Shown in pieces: positions 10,672 through 64,000 of a stretch of DNA of 64,000 nucleotides. The number at the start of each line of letters is the position of its first letter. The stretch's first letter is position 1. The DNA comes from Owenia fusiformis (lineage: Eukaryota > Annelida > Polychaeta > Sabellida > Oweniidae), in the NCBI GenBank assembly GCA_903813345.2, contig CAIIXF020000009.1:18997759-19061758 (forward strand), in the 5' to 3' direction. A model generated the notes under the pieces. It worked only from the letters and a program-made list of their open reading frames with translations, was not told where the DNA came from and made no database searches. A program made the translations under genes and the position numbers.

Positions 10672-12900
10672 TTTATCACTGTGTGTCTTGTTTATTATTA
10701 TTATAAAGAACTTGTTTTAGTCTTGTATCTATTATTTGGATCCCTCATGAAATGTTACATGTCCTTTGTTTTAAATGCCATCCTCATTTGGTTTATACAT
10801 TTGTCTTATAACAAATATTTACCTTATTAGTTTATACTCAATCTGGATCAGTATGGACCAAGAGAAAGGGGGACAGTAATTTCTGTTACACCCCCTTGCC
10901 TTCTACATCTAAGTCCCGCCTTAGAAAAAATACAGGACTGGAGCAAAAGGAAGCAATGATGTAAACAGTAAAATGATATTTTTACATGTATTTTCTTTTC
11001 TTGACAATTGTATCATCACTTGGCATATATACTTCTAGATAAGGTGTTATGCCCATATGTGTGCCTTATATTTTTTTAGTGCAACCCAAAAATAACTTTA
11101 CTTATCCAGTCAATTACCTCATAAAGAAACTGTACTTTTCAATGTTTGTTTATTAAATCTCTGAATCAATATATTCAATCATGAGATAATAGTAAAAGGA
11201 AGTATCTGTTAAGGCTTTACAATGACAAATAGCATGACACATATGGGGCAATGTCTGTTTTTTCTATTAAATTCAGTAAACATGATAGATGCCTGTTGAT
11301 ATGAGTGATATTATATAAAATTTAGAAAACCTATATCTGTACAGTTCCACCAGAGGATTACTTAGGTGAAGTTCACAAATAGATTCACAAATGTAGAAAT
11401 GAATAAAAGTCATTGCCAGATAGCAATTGGGCATTTAGTACGAATTAGTAATACTTCAAATGTAATTTTAAAATAACATCCAAGGACATTTATTTCACCG
11501 TAAATTATGATTTAGATTGGTAACAAGACAGTCTATATACAACTTCCCATAAATTTTGTATCATCCCATTTTGCTAACTAATTTAAATCACACTCATACT
11601 CTTCAAATTGCACTGTTTTTTGGTAGACATTGAAAGATGGAATTCATAACAGTGGCCTTAAAGAATGGCATAGTGTTCAAAAATATGACTATTGTCACAT
11701 ATAAACGACACTGTATTAATGCTGGAATATACAATAATGGGTTCTTTTTTACACATTGGAAACTGCAAGTTGGAGTATACACATATTTAAAATGTGAGCT
11801 ACTTTAAGATATTGACAATAGGAACCTAGACATCTACAATAGTAAAAATGTATGCATATGTTTATTTAATAAGTATTACATGCACATTATCTCTAAAGGT
11901 CATCTGCTATGTTAAAAATAGAAAAAAGTAGATAGATAAATGATTTCACCATGTCATTTAATGAATCACATTTACTTTTATGCGATATTTGTGATATAGT
12001 GAATTGATCATTTTCTGTAACTATTATGATTGAATTAAGAAATCAGTTTCTCAGATTGCATGTTGCCCTTGCAGTATTGTTAGCAGTTGAATTCTATGAA
12101 AATATCATGCAATATTGAAGTGATGTCATCATGTCAGGTCATAGTTAATATGTCAGATCATTTAACTACTGTTCATAGAATGTATATTAAGACTTTCATA
12201 TTACATTGGACTACTGAACATGGAAATGGAATCTGGTTTTACTTTAGAGGTTTTCACATACTCCGTTGTGTTATTGTACTAGAGGAGCTATAACATTGGC
12301 AAATATTATCATATGTAAGAAAATAGTCAACATTGTATTTAATACATTCAATGTCTAAGGTGGGATTGGGTTATTTGTAAAGTTTAACTAAGGACTTATG
12401 ATCTGTATTATATTCTTTATGTATCTTCATGTACCAAGAATAGGGTGTCACAGTCCAAATGATATTGTATATAGGATAGCATACTCCTTGCTGCCTGATA
12501 ATTAACACAACATGCACAGCATATGTAACTACATGTATGTTTCAGCACAATTGTACACTATACATGTACGAAGAATACAATTACAGTATATAAAATTCAG
12601 TACAATTTTATCTTATTCAGTTTTAAAAATGTGGAATGAGAAAATAATGAATTATTTTTATTAAATATATCAGCATTTTTTATATGAATTCTTTTCTAGT
12701 TGTGATCCTTTTTTTGTTTGTTGATGGATCTCATTTCTTCCTCAGTTACACAGCAGCTGTATGCTGTATTTTTCTACAGACGATGTAGGGCTTCCCTCTT
12801 CACATGCTTGTCCAATTTCTGTGGTGACTGTACAGCTAAAAAATGCTATAACTCCACGACTTAACTTACGATGGCGCTTATCACTTGCTAAAGACTCATC
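10672..12900. other. Intergenic, nothing recognised
   Basis: AT-rich unique sequence without recognisable coding, RNA or repeat features. Short ORFs are at chance level. Confidence 0.4.
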
Positions 12901-13085
12901 AGGCCCGTAGCCAGGGGGGTTCGGGCAAACCCCCCTGGCCTAAATTTTTTTCAAAATCATGCAGTTTTGCACCATTCTGACTATCTTTTGAGTGATTTTT
13001 GGCCAAATTTGCCAAAGTGACCCCCCCCCCCTAGAATTTTTGGGAAAAGTGAACCCCCCTTGGAAAATTCTGGCTACGGGCCTGC
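12901..13085. mobile_element. GGCCCGTAGCCAG MITE, about 185 bp
   Basis: Ends aggcccgtagccag and ctggctacgggcct are near-perfect inverted repeats. The interior has C runs (to 12 at 13021) and caaaatcatgcagtttt, as in the 3763-3955 copy. Confidence 0.75.
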
Positions 13086-13837
13086 TCATGCTACAAATGA
13101 GACTGAGGCATCATACATTTACATACATTTCATACTCCATTGCATATGTTCGAGCATACATGTGAAAGTAGAACAAGACCACAGACTTTGCTATTGTCTT
13201 TAACAGAATAGATAGAATTGGAATTTGAGTTGATATTCTTGCTGTTAGTGCCATGTGATATTTCATGCTTTCAACCAAATACTCATTTTATTTAAACAAG
13301 ATTGCTCAAAGGTCTCCACATTTTTTACATTATCTCAATATTTCTCACAACTTGAAATCTCTACTTTATAAAAAATTTACCGATGTGTTGTCATGCTCCG
13401 AGTTCCTCTTGTACAATCTAAAGATTAAGGTAGTCATTAATTGCACAAATGCACTCTATGGCCATCATGACATTTCACTGAAAAGGAATTGAATTAATTT
13501 AATTTGTCATAAGTTGTTTATGGCATTCATGGTTCAAGCATTAAAATATAATATAATATTAGCTTAACAACTGTGAAAGTTCTCACAAATTCTTATATCA
13601 TAATTAACTACTTTCTCAGGGTTAAGTTTTCTTACGTTTGCCACTTCAAGAAAAAGGCAAGATATGACCTAGAGTATCCAAAAGCTTTAAAAATTGGTTG
13701 AAAATGTCAGACTGACTTCTGAACCCAGTCATTTACGTTAAGGTATATGGTTTTCTCAATCTCCACATTTGAAATATACCTTTTCCAGTTTTTGTCTTAC
13801 TGAGTCGTCCACTGGACAGTCCGTTATTCAATAGATA

Positions 13838-14332
13838 GTTGATAACAAGTGAAGACTGTTCACCAAAGAGTTGATAACAAGTGAAGACTGTTCACCAAAG
13901 AGTTGATAACAAGTGGGGACTGTTCACCAATGAGTTGATAACAAGTGGGGACTGTTCACCAAAGAGTTGATAACAAGTGGGGGCTGTTCACCAATGAGTT
14001 GATAACAAGTGAAGACTGTTCACCAAAGAGTTGATAACAAGTGGGGACTGTTCACCAATGAGTTCATAACAAGTGAGGACTGTTCACCAAAGAGTTGATA
14101 ACAAGTGGGGACTGTTCACCAATGAGTTGATAACAAGTGAGGACTGTTCACCAAAGAGTTGATAACAAGTGGGGGCTGTTCACCAATGAGTTGATAACAA
14201 GTGAAGACTGTTCTCCAAAGAGTTGATAACAAGTGGGGACTGTTCACCAATGAGTTGATAACAAGTGAGGACTGTTCACCAAAGAGTTGATAACAAGTGG
14301 GGATTGTTCACCAATGAGTTGATAACAAGAGA
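13838..14332 (+). repeat. 32-bp minisatellite, about 15 units
   Basis: The unit reads gttgataacaagtg-RR-gactgttcacc and so on, with a period of exactly 32 bp from 13838 to 14318. Adjacent units alternate between variants (gaagact, gggact, gggggct; accaaag versus accaatg), which suggests array growth by blocks of two or more units. Confidence 0.95.
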
Positions 14333-14344
14333 GGAAAAGTCAAT

Positions 14345-15125
14345 AGGCAATGGGTAACTAGAGAGAAGTGGTTATAGGATAGTCACTACCTTGAGAGGAA
14401 ATGTCATTAGACGACAGTCTAAACTAGAGAGGAAGGATCACCAAACAGTTGTTAACAAAGGTGGAAAGGTGTCTAGGCAATTGGTAAGTATAAACAAGTG
14501 GTCATATGATAGTCACTACCTACCTTTACAGAAAATACCACTAGGCAGTTGGTAACTAGAGAGGAGTGGTCATTGTACCTGAGAGGAGTGGACACTAGAC
14601 AGTCTAAACTAGAGAGGAAAGATCACCAAACAGTTGTTAACAAAGGTGGAAAGGTGTCTAGGCAATTGGTAACTATAAACAAGTGGTCATATGATAGTCA
14701 CTACCTACCTTTACAGAAAATACCACTAGGCAGTTGGTAACTAGAGAGGAGTGGTCATTGTACCTGAGAGGAGTGGACACTAGACAGTCTAAACTAGAGA
14801 GGAAAGATCACCAAACAGTTGTTAACAAAGGTGGAAAAGTGTCTAGGCAATTGGTAACTATAAACAAGTGGTCATATGATAGTCACTACCTACCTTTACA
14901 GAAAATACCACTAGGCAGTTGGTAACTAGAGAGGAGTGGTCATTGTACCTGAGAGGAGTGGACACTAGACAGTCTAAACTAGAGAGGAAAGATCACCAAA
15001 CAGTTGTTAACAAAGGTGGAAAAGTGTCTAGGCAATTGGTAACTATAAACAAGTGGTCATATGATAGTCACTACCTACCTTGACAGAAAATGTCACAAGG
15101 CAGTTGGTAACTAGAGAGGAGTGGT
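14345..15125 (+). repeat. 185-bp higher-order repeat, about four units
   Basis: A 185-bp block recurs with anchors gacagtctaaactagag at about 14414, 14598, 14783 and 14968. Each block can be cut into six degenerate sub-units of 25 to 36 bp, each built around a phrase like ggtaactagagaggagtggtca, related to the neighbouring 32-bp arrays. Because 185 is not a multiple of three, the repeated 63-residue ORFs here are an accident of the array. Confidence 0.92.
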
Positions 15126-15350
15126 CACCAAACAGTTGGTATCTGGAAAGAAATTGTTGTTAGACAGATGTTAACGAGAGAGGAATGGTCACCAGGCAGT
15201 TGGTAACGAGAGAGGAATGGCCACCAGGCAGTTGTTAACGAGAGAGGAATGGTCACCAGGCAGTTGGTAACTAGAGAGGAATGGGCACTAGAAAGCTGGT
15301 AACTACATGCAGAGAGTAGTGTCATAAGTGCAATTGGTAACTAGAGAGGA
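15126..15350 (+). repeat. 32-bp sub-array with aggcagttggtaac units
   Basis: Units of 32 bp of the type gagaggaatggtcaccaggc with agttggtaac recur about six times, at lower similarity toward the right end. They are the same kind of sub-unit that makes up the 185-bp block. Confidence 0.85.
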
Positions 15351-15547
15351 GTGGTTCCGAGACACTCAGAAACTAGTGTAGTGTTGGCGAAGTGGAGACG
15401 CTCCCGGAATAGAGGGGATTTGGCAACTAGTAACAAAAAATAAGTGGTCGTCAACAGTCACAACCTATTGAGTGAAAATGCCATTTAGACAGTTGCTATC
15501 TAGAGAGTAACTAAACAGCGGTGGTATACAAATGTTAACTAGAGACG

Positions 15548-15785
15548 AGTTGTCACTAAAAGATGATCATGATAGAGATGTGGTGACCAAACACTAGAAG
15601 ATGATCATTATAACTAGAGAGATGTGGTGACTAAACACTAGAAGATGATCATGATAACTAGAGAGATGTGGTGACTTAACACTAGAAGATGATCATGATA
15701 ACTAGAGAGATGTGGTGACTAAACACTAAGCGATGATCGTGATAACTAGAGAGATGTTGTGACTAAACGCTAGAAGATATGACGA
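15548..15785 (+). repeat. 44-bp minisatellite, about five units
   Basis: The unit aactagagagatgtggtgac followed by taaacactagaagatgatca and tgat recurs every 44 bp. It includes the palindromic core atgatcat and shares the aactagagag start with the 32-bp and 185-bp arrays to its left. Confidence 0.9.
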
Positions 15786-16476
15786 GAGATTCATGTTTTC
15801 AAAAGTGTTGATGCCAACAAAGAATTGTTCACCCAGGGTTTTCACCAGAGAGATAGGCTGGGTGTTGTCATGGAGAAGCCAACCTTATTATTAAAGATAT
15901 GATAATCGATAGACCGAGTTGTCGTCCAAAGGTTATATCTCGAGACATCCATCGAGTTACTTCAATTTATTGTCGTCATACAATGCGTATTCTCTAGCAT
16001 ATCATTCTGTTCATTTTTCATGTGTAGTAGTTCTCTTTAAATACACCAAACTTCAAGATGCCACCTTGTATGTCCATCTACAATTTAAGATGTACGGTAA
16101 ATAACTTTATTTCAAGTTATTCTACTCTGTAACCCTTATTTCACAATTTTAAACAAGATAGTAGTAATATTTTACTTCTGGGTATGACAATTATGGCAGG
16201 GCGATATATTCTCATGCTTTCAGTGAACCTTAACAGAAGCCAGCTTTCAGATCCGGAGGCCACGCTCCAATGAATTTGGATTTCATAGTTCAAGTCTTTG
16301 AAGTTTGTTTGTTTATAGTGTCCTACTGTATAACAATTATATCATGGTTACATCAACCATGAGTTACATGCATGGACATTAGCTTTCTGAAACGTATGGA
16401 TATATATCATATCGTATTTTATAGTTTTGTATTTTACGACAAGAGTCCGAAAACCACTAGACAAACAAAAAAGCAT
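15786..16476. other. Unique sequence between satellite and LINE relic
   Basis: No gene or repeat recognised. It includes a few degenerate echoes of the satellite to about 15900. Confidence 0.35.
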
Positions 16477-17030
16477 ATAAGATAAGATAAGATAGTACTT
16501 TATTGTTCCGTATCTCCTTCTGGAGTATTGGTCATTTACATGCATACATAGAATAAAGGTATAATATATATGGTTGTTTACAATGAAGAAACATGCATAC
16601 AAAGAAAGGGTATAGTAATATTTATGAGCAGTATATAAATGAGATAATCATATTGTTTGCTTACTTGGCATCACCTTTCTTTTGGAACCATTTCAGTAAA
16701 TCATTTTTATTTCTCAGTATTTTATGAGTGTCAACAGTAAGGTTCATTTTGTTTAGGAATTCACCCCATGGATTCATTAGTTCATTATCGTGGCTCATAA
16801 GTAAATAACTAAATAGCTGTTTGTTATTCAATTGTATAAACTTTTCTTTAATCTACCAAAAATAAAGTCTTTACGTATATTTATAAGTTTTTCATAGTTG
16901 CATTCGAAAAGTACATGGTACTCCAATTTCTTTGGAGTCACATAAATAGCAATATCGCTTTTCTTTTGCAATTTTGAATCTCCTTCCCATTTCTATAGGA
17001 AAGCAAGAATATGACCAAACAACATAACTC
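16477..17030 (-). mobile_element. 3' end of a LINE retrotransposon (5'-truncated)
   Basis: Read on the minus strand, the sequence encodes a basic stretch then RYCYLCDSKEIG, a frameshift, YHVLFECNYEKLINIRKDFI, and after a gap PWGEFLNKMNLTVDTHKIL and a stop after KGDAK. A C-x2-C with downstream H and C is the usual zinc-knuckle-like end of LINE reverse-transcriptase proteins. The 3' terminus has aataaagtactatctt followed by (TATCT/TTATC)n, a typical non-poly(A) LINE tail, at 16477-16500. Only the extreme C-terminus survives, with at least one frameshift. Confidence 0.75.
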
Positions 17031-17035
17031 AATCC

Positions 17036-17735
17036 AGTGGCGTAGCCAGGTTTTGACAGGAGGGGGTTTGAATATTTTCGGCAATTTTTTTGAAGCCACC
17101 TAACGGTGATTTTGGTAAAACTTTTTCTCTGCCTTTTTGATTAAATTTTGCCAAATTTGCTTAAAGTTTGCCAAATCTGCTTAATTTTGGTCGATTTTAT
17201 TAATCTTTACCAGTTTGCTGGAATTTAGTTTTACCTTTTCCAAACTGCAAGAGCAAAAGCATAAGACAAGTGAAATATAGCAATTTTTGACCAATTTCGT
17301 TCATTTGGAACATTTATAGGCAAAAATCTAGAATTTTTTTCAACAAATGTCTGTTAAAATCCCTTTAATTTTTATGTTTTACCAAATTAAATAGCTCAGG
17401 ACATTATCAGACATAGACTCCCCCTCCAAATTAATTCAAGCATACGTTGTGTAATTCAATTGTCTATTTTATATACTTTGTGCTCATCAAATAAATAAGG
17501 GCCAAAACTCATTGACTCATTGACAATATATAGTTGTACATCTCACTTATTTCCATCTTTGCATATACCTCGAATATCTAAGGTAATCAAAAAACGATAA
17601 ATTAGTGAAATACTGCAAAACATTAACTCAAAACTTGGGGGTTCGCATAATTGCCGGAAAAGGTGGGTTCGAATTTTTTTAGTCAAGATTTGGTAGGGGG
17701 GGGGGGGGGGGGTCCCTCTCCTTACGGCCCTGCAA
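17036..17735. mobile_element. Longer relative of the GTAGCCAG G-run family
   Basis: It starts ccagtggcgtagccagg, has repeated ttgccaaatttgctt phrases between 17140 and 17200, and ends in a G run of at least 14 at 17697-17712 followed by ccttacggccctgca. The right end is only weakly complementary to the left. Confidence 0.45.
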
Positions 17736-18730
17736 TCGATGGAATCTTTTGACAATGGTACAACTCTTTTTAATCGAAAATTGGCATCTGATCTGATCCC
17801 AGGGATTGCCGTCCTTCTCTAAGTTTATTTTTCCAGGAACTTAATTACACCTAATTTTCTTATACATTTATACATCGGGCTAATGGGTTTTCAAGTCATG
17901 AAAAGTAATACTTGAAGGATCAAACTATATTTTCAAACTTTGCACGGGGCCTTTAAGCTCAAGGACATGAACTGCGAAGAATATCTGGGGTTGTTTTTGT
18001 ATAATTTATCAAATTTGTTGGGACTATACACTTTTTAAAGTGTCACCCACTCATGCATTGTATATTTGTGTGAACTTAAAAAAGGAAATAAACATAAACA
18101 TAAACAACATATCAATAAAAGGAGAAGCAGAACCGCATATACTATTTTTTTAATTTACTGCATTACTCAATTAAATACAATTCAGAAAGAATGAGAACAT
18201 TTGAACGACTGTATATTATTTATTTGGATATGATATCGTTTCAATAAACCATTTCTTTAATTGTCCTAACAACCATAATCTTTTTAATTAAAATGTATTA
18301 TTTGATCTAATTATGTTCCTCTTACCAACTTCATGTGTTGAAATACTGTGATCAATTAATTAAAAAAGACAAAGGGAGAGATCTAAGCAGTTTAAAGTGA
18401 GCCATGATCTAACTGTAATTGCTATTTGTTAATGATTTGAAGGATGATGTATCAACCATATAACGACATGAAAAATAAAATTATCTGAAAGGGTCGAATG
18501 CGCAACAAATCCGCATAGACAATCGGCTGATTGTGAGGATTAAGTGTTTTAATACATCCCCGGTGAACATCTAATCTACCCACGTGGTAATTAGCTTCTC
18601 CTCGTCCACTAGAAAGATTGGAACCTATAAGGAAGGTTGTCCATCCATAACTTGTGATCATTAACTGCTGAAACTCATAAACGACATATTACATTTTTAA
18701 GAAATTGGACTTAATTTGCAGATACATATT
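17736..18730. other. 5' flank of the astacin-MAM gene
   Basis: No TATA box or other promoter signal stands out. The sequence aatttgcag at 18713-18721 could be a splice acceptor for an untranslated 5' exon, ten bases before the start codon. Otherwise AT-rich and featureless. Confidence 0.35.
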
Positions 18731-63480
<44,750 letters not shown>

Positions 63481-64000
63481 GTAAGTCACAGTTGATTCTA
63501 GCATATTGGTTTGATTCGTTTACGTAGGATATACATTTAAAGGCTACCATCTACTAACTAACTGATTTAAGGGACTTCACCCTTCCTTCCTTCTCGGTAT
63601 ACAGCCGATGATTGACTTGTCCGGTGCGACGGCGTGATCGAAGTTGTCAAAGTTGCATGAATGTTTTTTTTAATAAGTTACCCATCAATTAATGATGGGT
63701 AAAATGATCAAAACCGAATGATTTCGGTTTTGAGACTGAAAACCGAATTGTTATTTTAGAAAACCAAAAACATGCAAAATACAGGGCGTCCACAAAAATG
63801 TACCCAACTTCAAAGCCAGGATACTAGAATTCTGAACAATTTTATAAAAATACAAAGGTAGCAGTAAAAGGCCTAGTTTGCATTGTGAGAATTATCTACG
63901 TCCCTTACACTTAATTCGGAATTTTCCAGTCCCAGAACGTTCGATTTATTTCTGGTCTAGAATACTGTAGTTAAAAGAAGATGAAAGAGCTTTACAAGTG
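63481..64000. other. Start of intron 12
   Basis: It contains two small palindromes, acccatcaattaatgatgggt (about 63681) and an aaaccgaa/ttcggttt pair (about 63711-63735). The next exon of the MAM domain was not found before the window ends. Confidence 0.4.

Noticed and set aside
13838-14332. Regular 32-bp repeats reminiscent of a CRISPR array
   Set aside because: The repeats abut with no unique spacers, and the surrounding genes are spliced animal genes.
14549-14925. Two identical 63-residue ORFs
   Set aside because: They are the same 185-bp satellite unit read twice; the unit length is not a multiple of three and the protein has no recognisable features.

Overview
The window is AT-rich genomic DNA from an animal. 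It carries two spliced genes with GT-AG introns, both on the + strand, embedded in a very large amount of non-autonomous transposon and tandem-repeat sequence. The gene content (an ER-type FAD oxidoreductase and a secreted astacin/MAM metalloprotease) and the repeat style (many terminal-inverted-repeat MITEs, foldback elements, mariner and LINE relics, element cores made of tandem repeats) suggest a marine invertebrate, most likely a mollusc or another lophotrochozoan. The sequence alone does not fix the species.

Region 1 (1-7067): the 3' portion of a FOXRED2-like gene. Six coding exons (1716-1836, 2445-2675, 4716-4882, 5372-5537, 6053-6291, 6733-7067) join in frame to a TGA stop. The N-terminal FAD-binding part lies upstream of the window. 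A second, diverged copy of exon 2445-2675 sits at 3028-3251 with intact splice signals, the same phase and one frameshift. It may be a dying, or misassembled, mutually exclusive exon.

Region 2 (7068-18730): intergenic. It holds an 840-bp TIR element with a tandem-repeat core (9832-10671), several small MITEs, a 2-kb nested minisatellite (13838-15785; periods 32, 185 and 44 bp) and the minus-strand 3' end of a LINE (16484-17030).

Region 3 (18731-63480, open at the right edge): a 12-exon gene for a secreted astacin metalloprotease. It has a signal peptide, an acidic propeptide, a catalytic domain with [11 protein letters not shown], a Thr-rich linker and a MAM domain. The 12 exons total 1503 nt (501 codons) in a single open frame. 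The MAM domain is still incomplete at the last exon. One intron, 25616-57853, is about 32.2 kb and splits the catalytic domain just before the GCWS motif. It contains most of the repeats in the window. These include a near-identical 1.67-kb duplication with a templated insertion (25904-29694), a 19-kb head-to-tail array of ten composite elements in four subfamilies (30983-49771) with hairpin mini-repeats, 530-bp foldback elements with 6-bp target duplications (one split by a TTAA-flanked insertion), a 40-bp GGGGCGTGG array and a 41-bp minisatellite that ends next to the exon 7 splice acceptor. Later introns hold nested foldbacks (58640-59775) and an 802-bp foldback (62336-63137).

The two genes are not obviously related in function. 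The oxidoreductase would act in the ER lumen; the protease would pass through the ER and be secreted. No bacterial genes, CRISPR array, intact transposase or virus was recognised. Exon boundaries were set by hand from homology, reading phase and splice signals; no transcript data were available.
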